A DNA stretch of 64,000 bases, from NCBI GenBank assembly GCA_020744425.1, contig JAGMUV010000034.1:62001-126000 (forward strand). Direction: 5' to 3'. The notes beneath the pieces are model-generated. The model had not been told where the DNA came from, did no database searches, and saw only the letters and a program-made list of their open reading frames with translations. The stretch comes from Dactylonectria macrodidyma. Its lineage: Eukaryota; Ascomycota; Sordariomycetes; Hypocreales; Nectriaceae. Numbering within the stretch: the first letter of the stretch is position 1; every line of letters starts with the position of its first letter. Both the position numbers and the translations under genes were made by a program. This document shows positions 23,355-34,748 of this stretch, piece by piece.

Positions 23355-24420
23355 CTGGACAAGCCCATCTAGAGCCTGCGGCTCGAGATGGACTGTCCAG
23401 TTCTCCACTTCGCTTGTATTATACAGATCCATCGGGATCCCGGCGACGAGATGCTCCCCATTCTTCTGTGGCCGGATGTGATGGCCGTTCCACATCTCCG
23501 TGAAGTCCGCAACCTCTTGGCGGATCATGGGTCCATAGAGAGATACACCGCGATCTGGTGAGCAAGACGGTTTGGTTGGAAAAGGCCACTATCAATCAGC
23601 TCGTATGAGAACGCGATCCAGCGCTGACTGACACCTTTGAGCAGCTTTTCCCACCAAGACTCGATCCGTTAGTTCAAAGTGCTTGGGCCCCAGATATGAC
23701 AGGAACTCAGTCTCGCTCCCTGCCTGTGGACTCTTTGGTCGTTATCCTCGGTGGTATACCGAAACTCCATCTAATCAAGGTCAGCGAGAATCGCCTGAGC
23801 TCCGGCCCAAAGAGGAGTCTCGATACCATGATCCGAGTGGGTGGAAAGGGGGCGGACCCCTGAGTACGACACAGTCCGTAGAAACTGTTTGAGTGAACTC
23901 AGCGCAGTCATGTTCTCCTTGCCGACATATATCTAGATGATGGCTCTCGAGTACGTGTCGATACAGGCGTAGATAGAGAAGTCGAAGTTCTTGAGCTTCT
24001 CGTACCCATCGAGTTAGGCCCAGGAACCTGGAAGTTCTTCCGGTACTTCTAATCAGTAAGGTGTCTTTGTTCGGCCTGCTCTTTCCACTCAGGGTTCGTT
24101 TAGTACTCACAATATAAGGTATTCTGGCCGACAAGGACGCCGGCACGGATGCGGACGTAATGGTATAGATATCCTCTGCCAAATCCTCTGATGCTTGAAG
24201 ACTGACGGTCGTCTTGGAAGAGGAACTCTCTTGCTTTTTGAATAGCCTCCTGTCGTTCAGCCAGATCTCGGAAGCGCCGCTTCATGCCATGCTTCAGACG
24301 ATACTCCTGTACAGTCCGCTCGGAGATCTCGATGCCGCGTCGCTTGAGATCACGGACGATGGAAGTGTCGCTATATCCGTATCGGTAGAAGTAGCTCGCA
24401 TCTAGTGAGACAAGATACAA
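23240..24420 (-). pseudogene. Integrase-core (rve/DDE) transposase, frameshifted
   Basis: Read from 24420 downwards. The first 106 codons contain a helix-turn-helix-like region (YGYSDTSIVRDLKRRGIEIS, then RTVQEYRLKHGMKRR). Broken frames then give an integrase core: a DFSIYACIDTYSRAIIWIYV strand with the first Asp, SDHG for the second, and RIESWWEKL, the RIE-x-W motif with the catalytic Glu. The C-terminal part (VADFTEMWNGHHIRPQKN...) runs to a stop inside the right repeat arm. This combination is typical of eukaryotic integrase-core transposases annotated in fungi. Stops and frame changes (near 23790, 24060) make it a pseudogene. No terminal repeats were located. Confidence 0.65.
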
Positions 24421-24741
24421 GCTGAGTTACAGTACTGCCTTTCTCCCTCATTACTCTTACTTCCTACCAGGGCATGAAATGGCCGTCCATGGTCCGTGCA
24501 ATGTGTTTTAACCATCAGAGAACCAGGAGTGACTGAGGTTTTACCAGGAGGTGCTTCGAACCTGGATAAATGATGAGACATCCATTACCTACCTTTGCCA
24601 ATGCCTACCGCATATTAGCTCTAACGAGCATCGGACTACTAAAGGTCAAGGTTGGGAATTATAAAAGAGTATTTGTATGGTGTTGTGCATTACAATACAA
24701 GGGCGATTTTTGACGGTTCACAGTAGTACTAAACCACTTTC

Positions 24742-26240
24742 ATGACTTCAATGGCCCTATCTCAAAATGCTGCCGCAAAGCTTGTGGAATCATCGAGGCA
24801 GGGCGACGATATGCTGTGCAAAAACATCAAAATCCTTCAGGAAAATATTTCTAGGGGAGCCGCACTCGACATACACGACATTGCAGAATTTATCAGTCAA
24901 TATTCCAAAAACCCACACTGGCGGGTGTACTATCCCGGGTTTCCATCTTCTAACCCAGTTTCCTTGAGCAAGGAGGTAAAACAGAATAACCTTCTATTCA
25001 TCCTATCTGTTTCTGGAGATCGTCAAATACTAGTCCATATCAACCGCAAGGACTGTGAATCCACACTTTACGGCTTTCTCACTGAAAATTTGAAAAATGA
25101 GGCAATCGGAATTGTAGAAAAGTGGCTGGGAGTGCAAAAGGTTGCGCTCGTCCATAAGGAGCTGCAATACAGGTTTTCACATATTGTTTGTTGACGCTCA
25201 TCTAACCTCTACTGTCTACGCTAATGTGAACTAGGAGTGCCGTAAGGAAGAAGATGGGATTAATTGCCTAAAGTTTGTTGATGCCCTCATACATGGGAAG
25301 CGATTCACAAAACTCTGGTATGCCAAAGACTTTCGGTCTGAACTTCACCGTTTCTTACGCAACGTAATCGAGAAATACCAAAGTAAATTGAGAGCGCGAG
25401 CCGCAGAAGAAGAAAAGTTAAAACACTGGAACAAAACTAAGAGTACGATATGCCGACTCCGAAAACATATCGTCTTACTCACTGGTACAGATTCCTTCGT
25501 TGGCGGTGCGATGAGAAAATGGAAAGCGCTAAAAACTTGCGAGTCTGAGGGGAATTGCACGTGTAAACCGGAAGACGGGTGCGGAAAAGATTGTGAAAGC
25601 CGTCTCATCATGTTTGAGTGCAACGATAGGACTTGCGGCATTGGGGATTATTGTACTAACCGCAGAACGGCTCACTTTCGGCAGGACAAGATTCACGAAA
25701 CCTTAGAGATCCGCGAGGTTGAGAATCAAGGTTACGGGATAGCAAGCAAATGTTGTTTGCCCAGTGGCAGTATGGTCATGGAATATATCGGAGAGGTAAT
25801 AACAGAAGTCGAGAGAATGTCACGCTGGCAAGAGTATACGGATAAAAAGGTAACGTCCCTATCATCGTACTCGGAGATGAGCTGGCTTGAGGCAGCTCTT
25901 CTATGTTCTGAGTCTGACCGGGGGGTTATACATTGACGCTACCCGGAAGGGCAACTGGGCTCGCTTTGCCAATCACAGTTGCGAGCCAAATTGCAGAATA
26001 GAAAGAATTGTTGTGGATGGGGAGCCGAGAATCATCTTCGTCACTGTGAAAGGAATCTCGCCCGAGGATCAGATCACCATTCCTTACGATTTTGATGCTT
26101 CTAGCAATCCCCAGGTATGCAAGTGTGGAGAAAAGTCCTGCACAGGCATTATCGGGTTGAAAGCCAAAAAAAGTCAAAAAAGAAAAGAGAGCGATGATAT
26201 CGGGCCGAGTTCTAAACGCAGACATCAAGCAGGGACGTAG
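24742..26240 (+). CDS. SET-domain histone methyltransferase (ASH1/SET2-like)
   Basis: Best model: exons 24742-25185, 25235-25849 and 25896-26240, with 49- and 46-bp introns (donors GTTTGT and GTAACG), all in frame, giving 467 residues. An AWS pre-SET segment with about eight cysteines begins near residue 250 (CESEGNCTC to YCTNRR). The SET core follows: GYGI and MEYIGEV, then YIDATRKGNWARF, NHSCEPNC at about 379-386 and a late PYDF. A post-SET motif CKCGEKSC lies near 428 and a Lys/Arg-rich tail ends the protein. AWS plus SET plus post-SET is characteristic of histone H3 lysine-36 methyltransferases. The catalytic NHSC is intact. The N-terminal 240 residues are unrecognised, and no SET2 Rpb1-interacting domain is visible, so an ASH1-like or lineage-specific enzyme fits better than SET2. 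Confidence 0.8.
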
Positions 26241-27567
26241 GTACCGGTATATGAGCTGCATGAGGCTGATGTCATCATGGATGCTGTTGAAGATGTCACA
26301 TCTATCAGCTATCAAGGCTATAGCCCTGCGATATCCCATCCTTCTATAAAGATCAACAGCCAAGCTGAAGATCAATATTTCTGTTATCTCAAGAACCTCC
26401 TTTTCCAGATGCTTAGGATGGCTGAAGAATTCATATATATAAGGGCTGCTTCGAGCCCTCAATTAGTTAGACATCAAGAGCTTTCAAACATATCTTATGT
26501 ACCTATTCTGTCTGATGCGACAGAAGATGTACGATGCCAATAGTGCCTCCGCCCTAACGTACTAAACATCTGACTGTGCCAGTCTCCTTTGTAGCAGCTA
26601 AGGCTCTTTCAATCTCAACTCTCTATCGTTCGTATGCGCTTGTGAGGTGACTCGTAGCATTCCATCATGATTGGGTACTAGGTAAGTTAGATTTCGTCTC
26701 CGATGTGTTTTTGTCTACGCCCCGTACCTCAATACTACCGGTATTTCTGCCAATGTATTAAACTTATCGCTGACAGTTGCGACTTCTCCCGACCCTTGGC
26801 CGACGACTGCAGATAAGAAAGATCGCTGGAGTTTTCTCTCCTATCCTACAACGCTCTCTACGTGCCGACTTCCGTAGAGATCCGTACGGTTCTGGTAGGC
26901 CAGACATTCAATGCACGACATAAACGAGGGGACGAATCTCTGTGAGTACCTTGGCAAATTTCTCACATGTCAAATGCTTCCGCAGGTTAGCAAACCAAGT
27001 TGCGGAAACAGCCTACCCATAGATACAATTTCGTGACTTTTCCGATTGATAGAATCTGAGTCACGCTTGCGATCACAAGATAGAGAGGCTCAACGCCGTT
27101 AGGATGAATCTGGCTTTAGTTAGGTGTCACTAACGAAAGTCCTCGTACCAATAAAGTTATGCATCTAGGGTATTGCCACAATCCAGGGATTCCTGTGGAG
27201 GAGACTCCGTTGGAAAACGGGATCGGAAAACAGGGCGCAGTAGAGTGGGATAGTAGTTTCAAGAACGTCACAACCTCTGTTTTGCCACGAGCCATGACCT
27301 TCACGTGCTGAGATCCCATGCACGGGCGTCGCATCCAGCCGAGCGGGTCAGAAGGGTCCGAGACAAGCCCTAAGCTTGGAGGAGTAACAACAAAATGGAG
27401 ACATCCTAACGGTTTCGAACGGGCGCATGACTGCAGGTGCATAGGCGACTCGTTCGCGAATGTGGTAGGTCGCTTCTAGTTCATGTGTGCGTTCTTTCGG
27501 AGCTCTGCGGTGTCACAGTCCTGAACGGGACGACGACAGGTACTGCTTCGTCGGTGCACTGAGGGTT
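26241..27567. other. Intergenic, no supported gene
   Basis: A promoter-like TATATATAAGGGCTG (about 26436) is followed by no credible ORF. TACCGGTA sits at 26242-26249 and 26736-26743. The longest ORFs (88 and 108 codons) show no recognisable domain. Confidence 0.5.
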
Positions 27568-27720
27568 TGATGAAGCAAAAAGGTTGCAGGTGATGTTGAA
27601 AGGTCTAATTTCCATATGTCTGAGAGAAGCACAGCTCCTTACATAGTATCCACATCCCAGCCACCTCTAGCCACCAGCAGATCGAACCATCTTAGTCATA
27701 CGGTCTCAACAGGGTTAGAG
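27568..27720 (+). repeat. Dispersed repeat R1, copy 3
   Basis: GATGAAGCAAAAAGGTTGCA through ACGGTCTCAACAGGGTTAG aligns almost base for base with 32034-32189. It has plain TA where the 32-kb copy has TACCGGTA, and carries an extra 9 bp after CAGCC. It ends in CAGGGTTAGAG, the same string as the left terminus of the hAT element at 30699. Confidence 0.85.
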
Positions 27721-29187
27721 TCTGTACACCACGGCACTTGGTCTCAGCCTAGGGTACAGGGTGCGTGGTATCGACGAGAAGCCGTGGCTGGTCCATTTTT
27801 CAGGTAGCTTTGGGTCTGGATCAGAAACAAAACGACCAAGACAGTGCTTTGGTATATTTAGGTTATCTCACTGTAGGAGAAAAGAAAGCTATCAAACGAG
27901 GGCCTTGACAATGAACAAAGTCCGCTTCATCCCATGCAAGAACGTCCTCAGCACCTGACCTATTATAGAAGTAGATCCAACTCTTTACACCAGATCGATC
28001 ATTGGATTAGAACCCACGCAGCCAATCCGAGACTCTTTGGTTCCGGGGATCATGAATTCTATCCTTACACTCGTTACTTCTTCCAACCTCCAATGGCGTG
28101 GCTTGGGACACCGTTCTTCCTTTTTCCTTATCTTTCTCTTTCTGGAAAATCGTCATCGTCTCAGATCCAGCAGCTGAGATAATTGCAGTAGAGGATCCAT
28201 CATCAAATTCTGGAAACTCGAAAAATGTGCCTGTCTTTAGTGGCGTTGAGCCGGTGGTTGCTGTACGGGGTTGTTCAACGCAGGCTGCGACCCCTGTGTT
28301 AGATACACTCTATTATGTAGTCCTTCGGACTATGATCACGTGCCCGAATGGCTCCAGTGAAATGATAAGGTACGCACCTTGATGTTCTTCCATACAATGT
28401 TGGGGGCTTCCAGAGTTTCTAGCATCAGTTTGCAACATGTTCGGTTGTCAGAGTTGTCAATCCACCGTGATTGGTTGATTGGTGGAAAGACGAAGAGAAA
28501 CCGAAGAGGTTTTTAGAGGCGACTCGGTCGGTTAAATAATCCTCTAGACTTATTTAATTGAACCTGAACCTAATTGGACATTCTCGTAGTTACATGGGAA
28601 TAGGGGAGGGAGGCCATTTGCAGTCACATTTCTAAGACGGTCGCACAACTCTGTCGCCCTGCTGGTCAAGATTGGACGTACATCCAATTTGCACCCCCTT
28701 ATCTTGGAGCCTACATACCAGGATAGAAAGATTGGTTACAAAATTGAGTTACGGTTCATAAATTCCGTATGAAGTTGAAGGCGACCATTCCACTGTGAGG
28801 AAACGGCAACAAAGGCAGTTTCTGTGATGGACATTAGGCAAAGTTAAGCACAAGCTCCATCCAGTGTGTCCAGCAACCAAGTTGCCTGACTTGGTTGGTT
28901 GAGGTTGCTTGATTGCGTAACAAGCAACTATAATTAAGGCCTCCACCAACCAACCACATGCAAGCCTTTTTGGCTTACCCGAGTTAAACTGAACTTCCTA
29001 AGCTCAGCTACCGTATTGGGAAAGTTGCCAACAATGTCTATTCTTAAGTGGGCAAGCAGCGACAGCAGTGCACCTTGATTGGCAGCCATCTTCCATTCTT
29101 TGAATGAATGAAATGAGTGCGTTTATGACGCCCAGAAGGGTCTCTTTCTTTCTCCTCAAAATTTTCCGCAAAGCCTAGATTGCTGAT
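27721..29187. other. Intergenic / degenerate transposon flank
   Basis: Only short ORFs (up to 94 codons) without recognisable domains. The position between a CAGGGTTAGAG end (27711) and a hAT transposase relic suggests part of it is the 5' end of that decayed element. Confidence 0.4.
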
Positions 29188-30690
29188 TTGGTCCAATCAC
29201 ACGAAAATCGAGCTAAATATGTCTTCGCACCATTCTTTAGGTCTCGTGGAAGGCTCGAAAATACCACCCCTCCTAGGACTCCTTCTGAGTCGCTCGGTCT
29301 CGCCTGGTCGTGCACTCCTAGCTCCGCCTCAACTCCAACCAACGTGCCTGATGATAAGCCCTCTCCTTCAACGCTTTCTGACGAAAGAGGGGTGTCGGAC
29401 GCCTCTCAGTGCTCTTTCCCTATCGACTGAGACAAAATCCGCTACAACAGGAATCCAGCACCATCCATTCGATACATCCAGCCCCATAAGCGCGCCATCA
29501 ACTCCAAATCCCAGCCTTCGGCAATCTACAGGCACGGCGCACAACCCACAACGGACGGGGACAATAAGTATTGGCTCTGCAAGTACTGTCATACTGTATT
29601 AGTTGCAGTCACAATGCTGCGCTGTTTGCCAGTGAGAGCACGACCAGCATCATTTACTACCTGAAACAGCAGCACAAACTGGAAGAATTTGGTTACAATG
29701 CAACAGGATCCGATCCATTCAGCATAGGTAAGAGGATAGCCAATCTTACGTCATACCTCGGAGGCTGGCGCGTGGTGTTTGACGACCTGAAATTCAAGGA
29801 CAATTTTACTAACTGGGTAATTGACCTTGACCTCACCTTTCGTCAAGCAACTCATCAGCACACGAATGAGATTTTTACCAATTATCTGGAAGACATTGGC
29901 GGGAACCTTCCAAAGAGCCCGTCAACTCTTAGCAGTTAGGTCAAAGAGAAGTGGGTTGGCGATGCTGGGAGACGCCTTTGGTTGAGGGTAAAGCTCCATT
30001 CCGCCGAAAGCAAGGTCCAAATTTCGATGGATGCGTGGACATCTGAAGAAGGGACAAACCATGTTGCCGTTATTGCTCACTTTTAGATGAAGGGTATACG
30101 TTACAAATAGCTCTTCTGGACCTTCCCCCTCTGAAGGGTCCTCATTTTGGTGAGAACATTGCCAAGGTGTTGTCATCCATCCTCGATTTCTACGATATCT
30201 CATTTTTCATTGGCTTCTTCATAATGGACAACCACACAAGCGACGACATGTGTATTCAGGAGCTAACAGAGTAGTACCCAACAATGAGACGCGAAAACCG
30301 CCTTCGATGCGTCGGCTTTATGCTGAACCTCATCGTCAAAGCTCTGCTCTTTTGACAAGGCGTTATTAAGATGGAACAACCAATGGCTCTGAGGCGCACT
30401 TATTAACGAGCGGTTTGAAATATGGGGGAAGCAAAGCTCCATCGGCAAGCTCCGCAACTTCTGCACATGGATCAACAGAAGCAACCAGCGGCGGGAGCGG
30501 CTGAAACAACATATCCTGCAGGCTTACGATGAAGGCAGCATTGGTCACCTTTACACTAGAGTCCTGGTAGATAGCGGATCCGCTGGAACTCTGTACATTA
30601 CATGATTGAAAGGATTCTGGAACTTCGCCACGCCATCGATCTATTCTTTCTCAATTACAGCCATGCCGATCCATGTCTCGCAGGATATCC
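29188..30690 (+). pseudogene. hAT transposase relic A
   Basis: An N-terminal Ser/Pro-rich stretch is followed after one stop by a BED-finger start (KYWLCKYC, near 29566), then in a shifted frame by SIIYYLKQQHKLEE. Downstream are the hAT pieces SMDAWTSEEGTNHVAVIAHF (near 30023), GPHFGENIAKVL, a FIMDNHTSDD acidic site (near 30220) and RLRCVGFMLNLIVKALLF (near 30300). At least five stops or frameshifts interrupt it. The C-terminal dimerisation domain is missing: sequence resembling the element ends where relic B begins at 30699. Confidence 0.75.
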
Positions 30691-31120
30691 TGACTCCACA
30701 GGGTTAGAGTGGCGCAACTTTTATTAATAATGATTGAAATGAAAGTTAATGATAGATAGCTATCATTATCAATCATTTCATTGATGCCCTACCCTACACA
30801 ATGATCATTGAATTGAAAGCACCGCAATGAAATGGCAATAATGAAATGACGCGCAGGGCGGACTCTAGCTGTTCTCGCAAAAAGCAAACATGGTACAGTT
30901 TGGGAAAATATTGATTTCCCGGCCCCTTTTCACGTTTGACATCTACAATGCTACACTGGCAAGGTGTCAGAACAATCCATCTTCCTGGCATCTGCTGACG
31001 TGGCCACATCGTCTCCCGGCCAAATCGAAGATGCTTTCTCTGAGCCCAGGACACCCTTCAACCCCTATTTGCTAGCATCGTCAAGCCTCTCAGGCAGTTC
31101 AATACATTCCCGACCGTCCG

Positions 31121-33479
31121 GTGACTGGGACATCTTCCCTTGGCATCGTTTCCCCAACCTCACGATATCTGAGAGACGTGGGCGGCCTAAGTCATGGATT
31201 TGGCGGCATGGCTACGACCTCCAGGAAGTCAATGATGAGACACGGCACTGATGTTTGCTTCGAGTTTGTCCGGAAGGAAGACCCAAAGATTACTACCCAT
31301 GTTGCATCAGCGACTGCCAACATCGAAACTCATCTTGGCAATCAGCACAACATATACGGCGGAAAGACGCAACCACGACACGGGAGGAAGAGAAGCATCG
31401 GGCAGATGCTTTCTCACAAAACGGGCGAGACAATTGCAGACTTCCAGTTCCGCAACAGCTTAAAGAAGCAGTTCGACAAAGATGTGTTTCAACGGAAGCT
31501 CGTGGGGTGGATCGTGCAGACCAATCAATCGTTCAGAGTGGCCGAGAACGAGACATTTCGCAATATGCTTGACTATCTCAACCCAATACTGTAATCAGTG
31601 CGACCAACGCTCACCTTTCTCACGATGCAATCCGACGCCGGGTTATAGAGAAATGCCACTTCTTTCGTCTCCATATAATTAAGACCTGCATCAAAGCCCC
31701 AGCGCCATCCACATCGCGTTTGATGGATGGACTTCCCGCAACCGACATCCGTTATTTGGCATCGTCGCATTTTTCCTCGATCAGAATTTCCGGCCACAAA
31801 AGATTGTGCTCGGACTACCTAACCTTGTAGATCGCCATACAGGTGAGAACATTGCTGAGAATGTCCAGAACGTTCTGGAGGCTTTCGAGCTCCACCGGGA
31901 TAAGATTGGCTACTTCACCCTTGGCAATGCTTCCAATAATGACGCAGCAATGGAACGCCTAGCGCATGGCTTCCACTGGGCCTGCCCAATGGTGCGAAGA
32001 ATTCGCTGCTTTGGTCATGTCGTCTATTTGGTAGTGATGAAGCAAAAAGGTTGCAGGTGATGTTGAAAAGGTCTAAGTTACATACCGGTATTTCTGAGAG
32101 GAGCACAGCTCCTTACATACCGGTAGTATCCACATCCCAGCCACCAGCAGATCGGACCATCTTAGTCATACGGTCTCAACAGGTAGCTAGGGCGATGCTT
32201 CTTGGGGATGACGATACGAGCAGCGCAATTGAGGATGAGATCGATACGGAAGCGCACGACTCATGGTTGAAGCGGGGCCCAGTCGGAAAGTTTCACAACC
32301 TACCGGTAATGGACTGGATAAACCGCTCCAACAGAGTCACCGAGATGCTTCGGGAAGCTCAGAGACAGGACAGAGAGAAGTGCTGGTCTGGTTTACTCGA
32401 CGTCATCGTTGATAACAATACCCGATGGCTCTCCCAATTTTACATGATGAGCCGTGCGATGAAGCTACGCCTTACATTGAAGCCGTCATTTCGGATGCGG
32501 CGCTACGAAGTGTCGAAGCCGAGGAGAAAGGGAGCCAGGCAGAGACTTTTACCACGGTGCCTCGAAGACGATGCTTTGCTTACAGAAGAAGATTGGCAGA
32601 CTATTGGACTCTATCAGGATCTTCTGCGCCATTTCGAGACCTGTGTCAAGAAGCTCGAAGGTGATGGGAAACAGCGGATCCGGACCGGCGGAAAAGAAGC
32701 CGCGTATGGTTTAATGCAAGACATTTGCCCTGCATATGAGTGGCTAATGGGCCATTTGGAGGAAGCAAAGCTCTATGCAGATCAAACATCAGAACATGCT
32801 CATTTTAGGACGAACGTACGTCAATCTCGCGTGGGTCAAGCTGAACAAATATTACAGCACCATTGACTAGTCTCCTGCTTACTATGCTGCTACGGTTCTT
32901 CACCCAGCGATCCGATGGGATTTCCTTTATCGTGCCTATCGATAGGGGTAAGATTGGATTGAGAAAGCTCGACGGCTCATCAGCAGCCTATGGCAGGAAT
33001 ACAAGCAGTTTCCTGTTAAATTCGAACGGGAAGACCCTGACGACCTGAGACCAATTAAGAAAGCAAAGAAAATAGAAGTCGACTCCTTCTCTTCCTATTT
33101 GGACAGCTTCAAGTCCACCGGCACAGCACAGTCAGCACCGTGCGAGGATAAAATGGACGATGGGCTCGATAGATGGTTACGCCTCGCTGATCCTGTTGAA
33201 AAGGACTACGATCCGTTTTGATACTAGTTCAACAAGAGGTTTGAATACCCGCGTTTAATGCGGATGGCTATAGACGTACTCTCTGTGCCTCCAATGGCTG
33301 CCGAGTGCGAGAGAGTGTTTTCTTCCTGTGAGAATATGGTGTCAGCGAAACGCTGCCGGTTGCAGGCAGAAACGATCGCAATTACGCAAATAGTGAAACC
33401 CTGGTTGAGAGCGGGCTTGCTGGAGGATTATGACGGATTGTTGGGGGATCTTGCGGCGGAAGAGCCGGGCCAAACATGA
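31121..33479 (+). pseudogene. hAT transposase B, interrupted
   Basis: Pieces in order: a BED-like zinc-binding N-terminus (near 31250-31370), FQRKLVGWIVQTNQSFRVAE (31487), HIAFDGWTSRNRHPLFGIVA in a broken frame (31711), then HTGENIAENVQ (31833), NASNNDAAMERL and RIRCFGHVVYLVV to about 32038. There copy 4 of repeat R1 interrupts the gene. The reading resumes at about 32190 (a 225-residue helical region) and ends in the hAT dimerisation domain (MAIDVLSVPPMAAECERVFS from 33261, then RLQAETIAITQIVKPW). Frameshifts at about 31595-31700 and 32866-33258 also break it. It is better preserved than relic A and not RIP-mutated. Confidence 0.85.
32034..32189 (+). repeat. Dispersed repeat R1, copy 4, inside hAT transposase B
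   Basis: It matches 27568-27720 from TGATGAAGCAAAAAGG to GTCTCAACAGG. Two extra CCGGTA hexamers create TACCGGTA at 32083-32090 and 32118-32125 exactly where copy 3 has TA. It interrupts the conserved transposase reading at RIRCFGHVVYLVV. Confidence 0.85.
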
Positions 33480-33691
33480 TGTTTTGCAGTGTTATTGGAC
33501 ATACAGTACGGTCCACCGGAAATTCCGTTCATTGAGCAATTATTATCATTTCATTCATTGCCCCTCAATGATCATTGCCACTGTAGTCTTGCTTAATCAG
33601 CAATCATTCAATTTCATTGTCCTTGTCACAACGATTGATAATGATAGACGCGCTACTCTGCGGCAGGAAGAGTCCTTAGCCAATCTCTCCC

Positions 33692-34748
33692 TCAGCAAAG
33701 GATTAGCGGATTTAGGGGCTATGAGCCATGCCCGCAAGTGATGAAACAGCGCGTACAATAAGGATCAGAAGGCAGTAGATAGCGCATGACCAGGCTGTGA
33801 TGACATTGAGCTCAAGTATCCCGTGTAGCCGGGCCGGACTCACTTGATATCCATCGCCTCATTCTATGTGTCGTCGACAGAACCCCTTCCCTCCTGCATC
33901 AGCTACTGAAAACTCATCAAGGAGGCCGAACCAACCAGGATTCTGCCTTGCCATGCGCACTGCGGTACGTCCTGCCATGAATCATCCTGTATTGAAGGAT
34001 GCTAGAAGTAATAGATGCGGTGGAGCTGGCGTTCTCGGCCAGCGCTGACTCGGCGTCGTCGTCTTGCGGGTAAAGTTCTTAAAAAGTCCTACGGATTAAG
34101 TAGGCTACTATGTCGCTTCGACTGAGTGCCACTGGCCTCAGCCCAGTGTTGTGGAGGACGGTTGCTAGTTTCTGTATGGAGGCCGGGCCTTCCTGTATCT
34201 AGTCTCATGTCCCGTCTTTGATGCTCTAGTTCTTCCGCGGCAGGTTCTGGCCCCGGCATTTGGCTGGTGGTGGTGGTCGGCTGCAAGCTGCCAGTTCCCT
34301 CACATAGCTACGCGCGGTTTAAAGCCAATTCCATTACAACTGCCCACCAGTTTCCAATCGACGGTAATAAAGAGTGGGGGTCTATTCCTTTAGAAACCCT
34401 GGAATATCTATTCCATTAGCATTTTTCCAGTATCTTTAAAAAAAGTCTGCATATATTTCAAGGCCTAGTGAGTTTATCTGCACCGTTTTTTTTTAACTTC
34501 ATTTGCCGTAAAACTGTAGATGCATTGAAATAATATTATATCGCAATTGAGAAGTGAGGTTCATTTGCACTAAAAACGAAGTGTAATAGGGGTGTAAAGA
34601 TGTGGATAGCTTCAGATCGGGTTCGCAGCAATTGACTTTCATTGAAGTTACGGATCCGCAGCTACTACATTCTTGAGCCAAAGGCTATTTTTGCTGTTAT
34701 AGCTGGCCGGATCGAGTAATGGGACAGATTCTAATTCTACCCGCTAAC
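33692..34748. other. Intergenic, no supported gene
   Basis: ORFs up to 65 codons only; no domain seen. Confidence 0.5.

Larger units (their letters stand above)
30699..33691 (+). mobile_element. hAT element B (termini partly recognisable)
   Basis: The left end is CAGGGTTAGAGTGGCGCAAC at 30699 and the right end GACGCGCTACTCTG at about 33678-33691, sharing an AGAGT-R-GCGC inverted core. Both ends have subterminal AATGATTGAAATGA-type repeats (30730-30840, 33530-33650). I find no matching 8-bp duplication, so the exact ends are tentative. Confidence 0.6.

Noticed and set aside
25926..26462. 178-codon minus-strand ORF overlapping the SET gene
   Set aside because: It lies antisense to conserved SET-domain codons, so it is a shadow.
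30699..33691. 8-bp target duplication for hAT element B
   Set aside because: The flanks TGACTCCA and CGGCAGGA do not match, so no duplication is claimed.
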